A stretch of DNA of 64,000 nt from Gloeothece verrucosa PCC 7822 (lineage in GTDB: Bacteria > Cyanobacteriota > Cyanobacteriia > Cyanobacteriales > Microcystaceae), in contig NC_014534.1 of NCBI RefSeq assembly GCF_000147335.1, positions 60,773 to 124,772 of the forward strand. Reading direction: 5' to 3'. Positions 55,957 to 64,000 of the stretch are shown piece by piece. The notes below the pieces were generated by a model. It saw only the letters and a program-made list of their open reading frames with translations, searched no databases and was not told where the DNA came from. The stretch's first letter is position 1. The number at the start of each line of letters is the position of its first letter. The position numbers were made by a program, and so were the translations under genes.

Positions 55957-56526
55957 ATGATTAAAAAAATTTTATTAACTACAACAGTTCTTCTTCTTTC
56001 GAGTTGCGTAGATACAAAAGAATTGGCATCATCTCCGGCAAAAAACAATAATCAAGCCAACTTTTATTCCATTCGTTGGAAATACTGCGTTTCAAATGAA
56101 GAGATCCAAAAATTAGGATTTTATCCTTTCTTGCGAGAACAACCCGATAATTGTTGGACCGCTCGAGTGGCCTTGATTGTCTGGGGAAATGATTTGCCGG
56201 AAGTGGAATTGTGGAAACTGCCAAGCACCGGTGACAGTATGCTCAACCCAGTCAAGTACGATAATTACGTTTTAGTTTTTAGAGGGCGAGGATGTCCGGG
56301 TTACTATCCACAGCCAAGCAGGGTGGGATGGTATCAGGGGGATACTATCGTCACATTCAACCGGCAATATACAAACCAGATCCCGCAGATAAAAGTTACC
56401 GCTCTTGACGTTCAACAAGTAAATCTTTCAAAAAAAGATTATGAAGATCGAGTTTGGAAGGATATAACCCCCGGAATCGCCAAGTGTGAATTTATCCGAG
56501 AGAACCGTAACCCCAATGCAACTTAG
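55957..56526 (+). CDS. Lipoprotein with a signal-peptidase/TraF-like fold, apparently lacking the catalytic lysine
   Basis: A lipoprotein signal (MIKKILLTTTVLLLSSC) is followed by a domain containing STGDSMLNPVKYDNYVLVF, very like the catalytic SM box of S26 signal peptidases and the conjugation protease TraF. A second box, WYQGDTIVTFNRQ, is like their GDxVxF box. The segment with the general-base Lys of active enzymes is not visible. It may be an inactive relative or a divergent protease; I hold both open. The 3' end overlaps the helicase start by 11 bp. Confidence 0.62.
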   Translation: MIKKILLTTTVLLLSSCVDTKELASSPAKNNNQANFYSIRWKYCVSNEEIQKLGFYPFLREQPDNCWTARVALIVWGNDLPEVELWKLPSTGDSMLNPVKYDNYVLVFRGRGCPGYYPQPSRVGWYQGDTIVTFNRQYTNQIPQIKVTALDVQQVNLSKKDYEDRVWKDITPGIAKCEFIRENRNPNAT

Positions 56527-58039
56527 ACCCTACCAAACAAAAGTCATTGAAGAAACCCATTTTAAAAGAAAAATTTCTCAAAGAATATTAATAATAGCTG
56601 GAACCGGGGCGGGTAAAACCGTCATCGGTTCCCGGTTAATCAGTGATTTTGTCAGCCTAGGGCAAAAAGTTATTTTTCTGGTCCATAGGGATATCTTGAT
56701 CAAACAAACTCTTAAAAAATTAGAAGGAATAAATCTCCCCTATGGCATTATTGCCGGTTCTTACCCCGAAAATTTAAGCCAACAGGTACAGATAGCCTCA
56801 ATTCAAACCTTATCCAGGCGGGGAAAACAATGGTTGCAAGCTGAATTTCCCTTCACCGTAGCCATATTTGATGAGTCCCATCTGACTAACTGGTTTAACT
56901 TTTCCCTCGAACTGTGCCCCAAGCTTCCCAAAAAAAATAATCAAACCATCATCGGGCTAACGGCAACACCGTGGAGACGCTTAAAAAGCCAGAGTATGGG
57001 GGACATTTATGAAACCTCAGTTTTAGCTCCCCTACCCATTGAGCTAATCGAACAAGGTTTTTTGGTTCCTTTCTCCTACTACAGCATTGGCAAGATTAAC
57101 AAAAAAGGGCTAGTTCTCCATAGCTCTGGGGAATATACTGAAGCTTCTTTAAAATTAAAATGCAACACGCACGAAATGCGATCGCATATTGTCTCTGAGT
57201 GGATAGCCAAAGCTAAGGGACGCAAGACGATCGCTTTTACCATCGATATCGAACACGCACAAGCATTGGCTGCTGATTTTAATGCTGTTGGGATGAGGGC
57301 TGCAAAAGTTGATGGCACGATGGGCATCGATGACCGGGAAAAACTTTATGCTCAACTTGACACCGGTGATTTACAAGTTTTGTGTTCTTGTGAAGCACTC
57401 AGTGAGGGGTTTGATGTGCCCATCGTGTCTTGTGTGATCTTGGCGCGATTAACCACCAGTCGCGCGAAATATTTTCAGCAGATAGGCAGAGGAGCGAGGA
57501 TCGTCACCGATGGTCGCATTAAGCGAGATTGCCTGGTCTTAGACCCTGTAGGGATGGTTGAAGGGTTCGGTTTCCTTGAGTCCTTAACGAAGGATGATTT
57601 CAACATTGAGCCATCCGCCAGAAGAAAAGAAGGTGGAGAAGCCCCCGTTAAACAATGTCCGGGGTGCGATCGCTTAATTCTAGCCGCCTTTCCTAACTGT
57701 CCTGAATGTAAATTTAATTTTCCCCCGAAACATTTGGCGGCTCCTCCCCAACCTTTACATCTCTGTATTCCCCCTAACCGCCAAGAGCATTATCAATATT
57801 ACCAATCGCTCTTAAGGCAAGCCTTTAATGAAAGAGCCTCGCCTTCAATAGCTGATGGAAAATTTAAACAGAAATACGGGTATCCTCCTCCTCTTAGTTG
57901 GCGCACTGGGGCAATTTTTGGCAATAATCCCACCCTTGAAAATCAGAAAGATTATCAAAAATATCTCCAAGAAATTGCCACTAAAAATAATTTCAATCAA
58001 ACTTGGATCGAAGAAAATCTGTGGGAACTAAAACATTAA
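56516..58039 (+). CDS. SF2 helicase with C-terminal zinc ribbon
   Basis: From ATG 56516 (the frame is open to 56486) the 507-residue protein has the Q-motif-like start MQLRPYQTKV, Walker A AGTGAGKT (28-35), motif II IFDESH (near 127) and motif III GLTATPW. A helicase C domain follows with QIGRGAR (motif VI). After it comes CPGCDRLILAAFPNCPEC, a four-Cys zinc ribbon, then a helical tail. This is the SSL2/type III restriction-like branch of SF2. No methylase or nuclease partner is nearby, so a role in plasmid DNA processing is more likely than restriction. Confidence 0.9.
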   Translation: MQLRPYQTKVIEETHFKRKISQRILIIAGTGAGKTVIGSRLISDFVSLGQKVIFLVHRDILIKQTLKKLEGINLPYGIIAGSYPENLSQQVQIASIQTLSRRGKQWLQAEFPFTVAIFDESHLTNWFNFSLELCPKLPKKNNQTIIGLTATPWRRLKSQSMGDIYETSVLAPLPIELIEQGFLVPFSYYSIGKINKKGLVLHSSGEYTEASLKLKCNTHEMRSHIVSEWIAKAKGRKTIAFTIDIEHAQALAADFNAVGMRAAKVDGTMGIDDREKLYAQLDTGDLQVLCSCEALSEGFDVPIVSCVILARLTTSRAKYFQQIGRGARIVTDGRIKRDCLVLDPVGMVEGFGFLESLTKDDFNIEPSARRKEGGEAPVKQCPGCDRLILAAFPNCPECKFNFPPKHLAAPPQPLHLCIPPNRQEHYQYYQSLLRQAFNERASPSIADGKFKQKYGYPPPLSWRTGAIFGNNPTLENQKDYQKYLQEIATKNNFNQTWIEENLWELKH

Positions 58040-58058
58040 ACTTAATCGAAACTCAAAA

Positions 58059-58271
58059 ATGAGAAAATTTATAAATTATCTAAATCGCCGTCCAAATTTA
58101 TTAACTTGTATTTAGCGAGAACTAGCAAATTATTGTCAGTTTTTCGTGACACATAAACCAACTGAAGCTGATTTAATTATTAATAATCAAGTTCCTTGGT
58201 TTAATAGTTATATCCTAAATAAAGACAGGAGCGTGAAAACTCCTGTTTTTGGGTTTCTGATAGATCAATGA
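58059..58271 (+). pseudogene. Possible small gene interrupted by an amber codon
   Basis: From ATG 58059 the frame reads MRKFINYLNRRPNLLTCI, a TAG at 58113, then continues in the same frame as protein-like sequence (RELANYCQFFVTHKPTEADL, WFNSYILNKDRS) to a TGA at 58269. The 3' end runs through the terminator hairpin, so only the first roughly 55 codons may be genuine. It could be a nonsense-inactivated gene or chance. Confidence 0.3.
58225..58250. terminator. Intrinsic terminator between convergent operons
   Basis: ACAGGAG and CTCCTGT form a 7-bp stem with an 8-nt loop followed by T residues (58246-58250). AAA precedes the stem on the other side, so it may also work on the minus strand for the giant gene ending at 58265. 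It separates the two convergent transcription units. Confidence 0.7.
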
Positions 58272-61200
58272 TGACCGTTTTGATGATATTTCTGAGTAGA
58301 ATTATTAGCCGCTCTAAGCAAAATTTCTTTGACCAACTGGCGAAACTGGGGATCGGTTAATTTAGCCTCATCCGATTCAGTTAAGCCTTCTCCCCCGTGA
58401 GGTAAAGGATAAGAAGACCAATCAACCTTGCCTGTATCCTGATTGCGAACACCGGAGGCAATCATTTTAAGAGAACCGGATTTATCCAAAAGATTAAGAA
58501 TCTTACCGTCAAAAGTTACGTCGTAATCTTTTCCTTCTAAAGATGTGAGATTCGTTTCGGGATTATAGCTCAACTGAGGAGAACGAGTTAATTTTTTGGC
58601 TTCGAGCAAAGCCATTAGAACTGGTGCAACTTTTTGAGTACGTTGTTGTTGTATTTGTAGCCGCTCAGGACTAAACTCTGGATCGATTAAAGTCGAAGAA
58701 GGTTCAATTTCAGATTCAACGGTAGTAATTTCTTCAACTGTAGTCTGCTCAGATTTGATTGTTTTACTATTTTTCTCTTTGATTTCTTCTTCTCTAGTGA
58801 CGATATAAAGGGTAACTTCAGATATTGAAGGTTCTTGCCCCGATATTTCTTGATTAATCAAATGGCTCTTTAAATATCCTTGCTCTGTCTGTTCTAATTG
58901 ATATCCTTTTTTGTTTAAATATTCTTGAACCAATTTATCGGTTCCCGCCGCATTCCCGACGACAAACTGTGCCCCGGCTGAGATCGCCCTATCTAATAGC
59001 GGCTTGTAGTTCTCGTCAAAGGTTTGCTGTACTTGCTCAGGGGTAATCGTGCCCTTGGTGGTAGAACGTGGAAGATTGCCAGATACCATAACAATATCGT
59101 CGGCTGTATATTTGCCAGTATTGCCCCTATCAAATAAATTCCAAGCTGCCAGATAATCTTTTGTGGATGTTGGAAGATCAGGGTTAGCAGGTATCCCTAT
59201 AAATTGAGTAGCGAGGTTGGCCATCGCACGGTCTTTAATTCGGTTTCTCTCAACCGCATCCGAAGAACCGGGGGGAACTAATAGCCCTGGTAACCCAGGT
59301 TTTTTCAATTGTCCCTGTTCATCAAAAAAGGTAGCTTTTTGTAAGATCGCCTCTTCATATCCTTTGATTAATGCTCGAATAAAGGCACTATCGCGTCCAA
59401 TACCTTCCCATTTACTATTATTGGCACTCGTTGTATGGGAACATTGCTCTAAATAGCTCACTCCCCCTCGCTTCTCAATCTCCAAAGTTAACTTGGGATA
59501 TTGGGTAAGTTTAGCCGCTATAATTTCAGCCATTAAGGCCTCTTTCTGTTCATGGGTATCGAGAGAACGGGCATAATATTTATAGCCGTCTTCAGCACTA
59601 ACGAACGGAACACCTGCGGCTTTAGCACTGAAATATTTTTCTGCTTTGTAATACCCGTAATCGGGATGATCTTTACCAATGGCTTCACGGGTTGGATTAT
59701 CTCGAAAAGAGACCGGATAATGAGCTTTAATATTGCCTTTGTAATGAGCGGCTTCAGTGGGGTTAGTCAGTGCAGCCAAAAGAGGGTCTTTTGAATCAGA
59801 AGAAATTAGAGGCAACGATGTTCGATTTTCTGCATTGGGAGAATTGGTAATATCCTTTTGAACCGGTAAGGTAGAAGGGGATAAAATTTCCACCGGTGCG
59901 TTTTCCGTCAGTGACAATAAAATGGGCAATTGCCGTAAGGGAACTTCGGGCGGATTGAGATTTAGGTAAGCTTGAAGCTCTTGGCGCTCTAAAAATTGTT
60001 GTTGCACTGAGCGGCTGAAAGGAGAAATTTCCCCTATCCGTTGTTGGTGTGCTGCTTCCTCTAGAGGAGTACCGAATTTATCCTCTAAATTACTGCGAAT
60101 AGAACGGGGTAAATCTCCTTCAACTATGGCAAAACTAATCAGCGATCGCTGCTTTTCGGAGGCGGAAGTCTTAAAGGCGAAGGGAATTTTATTATCAGCC
60201 AAATATTTCTCTACAGCAGCCGCCTTACGGACATCGGTTGTAATTTTAAATGTTGGTAAAGTAGTCTCTTTCCCATTGGGCAATTGCCATTGCTCGCTTG
60301 ATACTGACACTAAAGTGGGGTGAGTCGAAACCTGATTGAGGAAGTAAGCCACCTCCGGATTGAGCTTAGGTTTTTGCTCATCAGGAACTAAATGTGCCGC
60401 TTTCGTCCATTCTCCAATAGGGGGGTACTGTATCGTATCTGGATTGATTTGTAGTTTTCCTAGAGTGAGTCTTGAAGTAATAGTCGCTTCAAAAGTCACT
60501 CCATCTTTTAAGAGTCCAGCCTGGGTAAGAGCTTGCTTACCGGGATTCTGATCCCGATGCGAACCAAATACTCCAATAATTTGAGGAAACCCGTCGATAA
60601 TCGTTTCTACACCCACCTCTTCAGCCGCTTTTGTCGCCTTGATATTTAATTGTACCGGCTCCGAAATCAGAGATTCTCCCTTAAAGTCGTCGTGTCCTCG
60701 GAAAGCTATCTTGTTAATCCTCAGTTTTTCACCATTATTGAGGGTAGCGATCGCATAGCGCCCTCTATCTACCCCGTAAGTCGTTAATGTGGCCTTGAAA
60801 GAATTGGCTTGAGCAATTTGAGCGATCAAATTGCGATCGACAACCCCAAGGGTTTTATCACCTACAGAAACTACGTATTCAGTTTCTGGGGTAAACCGAC
60901 GTAGCGTAAATGTCTCAGTCTGGCCATTAAAAAATTCCCCGGCGGCTGCATATTTATTGATCTGCCCGAAGATAATTTCTCCCCCCCCTTCAAAAAAAGG
61001 CTGAAGTTTTTGCTGAATTTCTGGGGTGATGATATCGAGCCGAGCCGTAGCGGGATTCTCCCCAGAAAGTTGGCCCGTAACAGTGGTGTTAAGGGGAAGC
61101 TGTGCCCCTTTAACAGAAGATAATCCAAATGAATACCATTGATCGTCTTCGGGATTATGAACTTCCCACAGCCTCCCGATCCGTTCCCCTTCTTTACTCT

Positions 61201-64000
61201 CTATAGTAATGGGGGACACCCTTAATTGAACCTCTTCATTAAAGAGTTGAGAGGGAACCTCATTGTAGTCTTTTAGTTTATCGACGAGGAATTCCTTGAA
61301 TTGAAAAGTTTGACTGCGATCGATGAGTTCATCGGCAAAGGCGGCAAACAGAAAATGTTGGGTCGTATTGGCTTGATTTTTTAATTCCCGGCAAGCTAAA
61401 TGACCCGTAGCCCCGAAATATTGCTGTATCTGTTCGGGAGGTAGCAATTCCTTCCATTCCCTTGCCCCATCAAACGCTTGTTTAAATAGCAGGTCTATCT
61501 CAGCGTCCGAGAGGGCTTGGCCCAGTTTAGCCGTCCCCGGAACAGTCATCCCGGCTTGAATATTAAATTTTTCTCGGTCTGATTCTTTAACTGTACCGAG
61601 AGTAATAGTTTTCCCCTCTAGAGTGGCTTGAGCCGCTAATTGATGGCTTGCCCTGGTCGATTTATCGTCATTTTCGACAAAGCTTAAGGTAATATCTTGA
61701 GATTGGAGAGGAGTAAAGTGACTAATGCTGTTAAAGGCTATTAAGTTGGTTATACGAACTTTATTCCCTTTAGGGGTAGTGAAGTTCAACACGGGACCCG
61801 GTTCGTTTTCTTGTTCCTTTCGTAAGGCAGTAGCTCGATTGAAAAGCCCATCAAATTCTCCTTTTTTTTCGGTTACTTCAAGAAACTGCTGTTCCGTATA
61901 ATCGTTGGGGAAAAAATCCCGAAATTGATTGAGGGGACGGCTCTCAAGAGATTCAGAACGGAACGCCCCGTTGGTGACGTGAGCCATTAATTCCACCGGT
62001 GTCACGCCAGTAGCTTTGAGAATGCGATCGCCAGTATAGAGTCCCTGTTCTTTTTTGTCGGTGATGGTTTCCAGTTTGCGGTAGAGTGCCCCTTTATCTT
62101 GTTGAATTCGCGCCATACTGGGGGGACGGGCGGATTTAAACATATCTACGGCTATCTGATTATTGTACTGCGCCTCGATCAATAACTCATCATAGATTTG
62201 TTCGGTTAAATTAAAGATTTGTCCAGCACTCCCTGAATCGAGGGGTTGGGTAGCAATCTGGGCAATTTGGTAAACTTGCTCTCGATAGTCAGGTGGGATG
62301 GGACGGGGATTTTTCTCTCTATTTTCAGTGGCAATAAGTCTGTTGGCGGTATTAGCTAATTTTTGTGCGTATTCCCGTTTTTGTGCCGGTTTAGCGTAAT
62401 CTCTATAAATATCAAGTTCATTTTTAAAAGATTGAACAGTCGTCACCTGATTGTTAATCACCCCGACCGGCGAGTTGGCCATAAATAGTGCAACCCGTTC
62501 GAATGACCATGAAGGGTCAAATGATAATTTATCTTCCTTCTTGATTGGGGTATCGGGATTGAGTGCGTGAAGTCTTGCTGCTTGAGCTAGATGGGGATAA
62601 TTATGTATTAGCTCGAAACCGTATGTATCGCCATCAAAATCCATCCCGTCAGCTTCATTGTCAGTTTCATAGGGTAAGGGAGTTAAAGGTATGCCGGACT
62701 CGATTAGCGTCTCAAGAGATAAATTAATCGAGTCAATTAATTGAACCCGTTCCTTCCCGGAAGAATCCTTAAGCTGTTTGGCAGTAGGTAACTGTTCTAG
62801 AATCTGCTGAAGTTGAGGTTGCTTGTCGGGATGAGTGGTAAGTGCCACACTCAGTTGTCCAGTCAATTGTTGATGTAACCTGGGCCATGAAAAGTCATTC
62901 ATGACTAGAACACCCTCTAAGGGCGAACCGTCAGGAGCTAGACCTTCTTCAACAGGTTTGTTGGTGGAGACTCTTAAGCCGTTTTTACCGATCATAGGAG
63001 ATCGAAAGCCTAAAACTGACTCACCAGGCTTGTAGTCGTTCCAGTAAAGTTCTCCGAGTTCTAAATCTTTGGAAGGAATTACAACAGCCCGGTTAAATTT
63101 GACGAATTTGCCTATAGCCGATTCCTTCCATTGTTTAGCCTGAAATTGTTCTAATTTTTTTTTGTAAAATTCCGTTTCCCGTAACTGTCCGTATTTATCA
63201 TTTTCAATTAATTTAGAAATTAAATCCTGAAATTGATTCTCCTCAACTTCGGATTCTTCCGCCTCGCCGCTCAGTGTGGCTTTTTGATATAGCTGTTCAA
63301 GCTTTCGGGGATCTTCGATAGACTCTTGAAGCTTTTCAAGGTGTTGCTCAAGTAAAGGTGTCGTGTCTTTTAAGGCTTCAGTGTAATATTGTACAGGTTG
63401 AGAGGCCGAAATTAAAGAACCTCTTTCTTTTTGGGCCTTAGAACGGTCTTTCTCAGTAATGACAATTTCTGTAGTAATTAACCCAGGCTTGATATTACCT
63501 TTAGCTGTTCCCTTAAACGATGATAAAGGAAGTACAAGGTCTATATTGGGAATGTTAGCGGGATTAGAAAATTTGAGAGGACGAAAGAGTTCATGCTCAT
63601 CCCCGTCAAGCCATCGGGGAGTGAGCGTACCTTTACCGATATATTTATCTTCGAGTAGCCCTATTCTAAACTGAATTGCTCTATTATTCGTTTTAAAAAC
63701 TTCAGAGGCAAATTGAGGAGACATTTTCCCGTGACAGTCACCCGTCAATTTCCAGGCATCTCGTTTATCAAGAATACCTCCGTTTTCCCCAGTTTCATCG
63801 TCAACTATTAGAATGGTAGCAGTTCGTTTTTGGTTTGATTTTTGATCTGATGTTAACAGTGAAGAGTAAGCCCCACGATTTTTAAGATCGGGTTTTTTTA
63901 CATCCAATCCCGCCAGAATCTCGTTAATAATAGGTTCGTATTCGGCTGGCGCGTAAAAAAAGCGATCGCCATTCGCTAGAATAAGTTTGTGTCCTTCGGG
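58265..64000 (-). CDS. Giant protein with RdRP/RNA-polymerase-like double-psi barrels, NADAR-like and SLOG-like domains; 5'-partial
   Basis: The frame stays open past the TTG at 63907 to the window edge, so at least 1,911 residues are present and the start is outside. Numbered from 63907: residues 77-97 read AIQFRIGLLEDKYIGKGTLT, preceded by LTGDCHGKMSPQFA. This matches the first double-psi barrel of RdRPs (DGxGxIS..., FQxRxGxxKG). Residues 299-312 LGFRSPMIGKNGLR match the RxP...G block, and 423-427 DFDGD is the Mg-binding motif of the second barrel. QIAVDMFKSARPPS (near 585-600) resembles the later AVDxxKTG block. Residues about 1385-1523 resemble NADAR (AEKYFSAKAA, YLEQCSH, KWEGIGRDSAFIRALI). 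About 1599-1670 resemble a SLOG Rossmann domain (IVMVSGNLPRST, AGAQFVVGNAAGTDKLV). The last 150 residues carry the module shared with conjugation-locus proteins. Coding is certain; domain calls are motif-based. Confidence 0.88.
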   Translation of the reverse strand, partial: PEGHKLILANGDRFFYAPAEYEPIINEILAGLDVKKPDLKNRGAYSSLLTSDQKSNQKRTATILIVDDETGENGGILDKRDAWKLTGDCHGKMSPQFASEVFKTNNRAIQFRIGLLEDKYIGKGTLTPRWLDGDEHELFRPLKFSNPANIPNIDLVLPLSSFKGTAKGNIKPGLITTEIVITEKDRSKAQKERGSLISASQPVQYYTEALKDTTPLLEQHLEKLQESIEDPRKLEQLYQKATLSGEAEESEVEENQFQDLISKLIENDKYGQLRETEFYKKKLEQFQAKQWKESAIGKFVKFNRAVVIPSKDLELGELYWNDYKPGESVLGFRSPMIGKNGLRVSTNKPVEEGLAPDGSPLEGVLVMNDFSWPRLHQQLTGQLSVALTTHPDKQPQLQQILEQLPTAKQLKDSSGKERVQLIDSINLSLETLIESGIPLTPLPYETDNEADGMDFDGDTYGFELIHNYPHLAQAARLHALNPDTPIKKEDKLSFDPSWSFERVALFMANSPVGVINNQVTTVQSFKNELDIYRDYAKPAQKREYAQKLANTANRLIATENREKNPRPIPPDYREQVYQIAQIATQPLDSGSAGQIFNLTEQIYDELLIEAQYNNQIAVDMFKSARPPSMARIQQDKGALYRKLETITDKKEQGLYTGDRILKATGVTPVELMAHVTNGAFRSESLESRPLNQFRDFFPNDYTEQQFLEVTEKKGEFDGLFNRATALRKEQENEPGPVLNFTTPKGNKVRITNLIAFNSISHFTPLQSQDITLSFVENDDKSTRASHQLAAQATLEGKTITLGTVKESDREKFNIQAGMTVPGTAKLGQALSDAEIDLLFKQAFDGAREWKELLPPEQIQQYFGATGHLACRELKNQANTTQHFLFAAFADELIDRSQTFQFKEFLVDKLKDYNEVPSQLFNEEVQLRVSPITIESKEGERIGRLWEVHNPEDDQWYSFGLSSVKGAQLPLNTTVTGQLSGENPATARLDIITPEIQQKLQPFFEGGGEIIFGQINKYAAAGEFFNGQTETFTLRRFTPETEYVVSVGDKTLGVVDRNLIAQIAQANSFKATLTTYGVDRGRYAIATLNNGEKLRINKIAFRGHDDFKGESLISEPVQLNIKATKAAEEVGVETIIDGFPQIIGVFGSHRDQNPGKQALTQAGLLKDGVTFEATITSRLTLGKLQINPDTIQYPPIGEWTKAAHLVPDEQKPKLNPEVAYFLNQVSTHPTLVSVSSEQWQLPNGKETTLPTFKITTDVRKAAAVEKYLADNKIPFAFKTSASEKQRSLISFAIVEGDLPRSIRSNLEDKFGTPLEEAAHQQRIGEISPFSRSVQQQFLERQELQAYLNLNPPEVPLRQLPILLSLTENAPVEILSPSTLPVQKDITNSPNAENRTSLPLISSDSKDPLLAALTNPTEAAHYKGNIKAHYPVSFRDNPTREAIGKDHPDYGYYKAEKYFSAKAAGVPFVSAEDGYKYYARSLDTHEQKEALMAEIIAAKLTQYPKLTLEIEKRGGVSYLEQCSHTTSANNSKWEGIGRDSAFIRALIKGYEEAILQKATFFDEQGQLKKPGLPGLLVPPGSSDAVERNRIKDRAMANLATQFIGIPANPDLPTSTKDYLAAWNLFDRGNTGKYTADDIVMVSGNLPRSTTKGTITPEQVQQTFDENYKPLLDRAISAGAQFVVGNAAGTDKLVQEYLNKKGYQLEQTEQGYLKSHLINQEISGQEPSISEVTLYIVTREEEIKEKNSKTIKSEQTTVEEITTVESEIEPSSTLIDPEFSPERLQIQQQRTQKVAPVLMALLEAKKLTRSPQLSYNPETNLTSLEGKDYDVTFDGKILNLLDKSGSLKMIASGVRNQDTGKVDWSSYPLPHGGEGLTESDEAKLTDPQFRQLVKEILLRAANNSTQKYHQNGHH

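Noticed and set aside
56516..58039. Restriction system based on the SF2 helicase
   Set aside because: The helicase resembles type III Res subunits in its core, but no nuclease domain or adjacent methyltransferase is present.

Overview
The window looks like part of a large conjugative plasmid of a cyanobacterium. The evidence is the recurring octamer GCGATCGC (a HIP1-type site, for example near 21122, 23187, 24762, 27287, 60141 and 63962) and gene families typical of cyanobacteria: DUF928, CHASE2, CHAT-TPR, TPS exoproteins and a cyanobacterial-style conjugation locus. No rRNA, tRNA or core metabolic genes were seen.

Layout. (1) 1-15364 is an accessory region. It holds a metalloprotease gene cut by an IS5-type element, a secreted two-nuclease fusion, a two-partner secretion pair (TpsB/TpsA) in tail-to-tail orientation, a diiron ferritin-like protein, and a CHAT / DUF928 / CHASE2 signalling cluster closed by an XRE regulator. 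(2) 15365-28602 is a replication, maintenance and regulation region. It holds four 20-bp iterons, an unknown protein behind them, a coiled-coil protein, a decayed gene, a tyrosine recombinase, a ParB-RuvC fusion, a DnaB-N/RecA-fold replication helicase with a structured non-coding region downstream, LuxR-type HTH proteins and a sigma-like factor. (3) 28772-49070, all on the minus strand, is the conjugation locus: relaxase, VirB2-like pilin, VirB4, VirB5-like, VirB6, VirB8, VirB10, VirB9 and VirD4 homologues, then several large plasmid-specific proteins. (4) 49620-58039, plus strand, is a divergent operon with an actin-like ATPase, a ParA/TraL-like P-loop protein, an AAA+ ATPase, lipoproteins and an SF2 helicase. 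(5) 58265-64000, minus strand, is one giant gene running off the right edge.

The most striking item is that last gene. Its N-terminal part carries the signature motifs of the two-double-psi-beta-barrel RNA polymerase superfamily in the order seen in eukaryotic RdRPs and YonO-like single-chain polymerases: an IQFR...GKGTL block, a FRSP block and DFDGD. The same chain then carries a NADAR-like domain, a SLOG-like Rossmannoid domain and a C-terminal module. That module recurs in two proteins of the conjugation locus, and more weakly in others. My inference is that this is a plasmid-encoded single-chain RNA polymerase or primase, possibly a conjugation cargo. Motif recognition by eye is the only basis for this.

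How the parts may work together (inference): the iteron and helicase regions replicate the plasmid, the recombinase and ParB-RuvC protein resolve multimers or junctions, the actin-like/ParA-like operon segregates or positions DNA for transfer, the relaxase and T4SS transfer it, and the module-bearing proteins may be transferred or act at the transfer apparatus.
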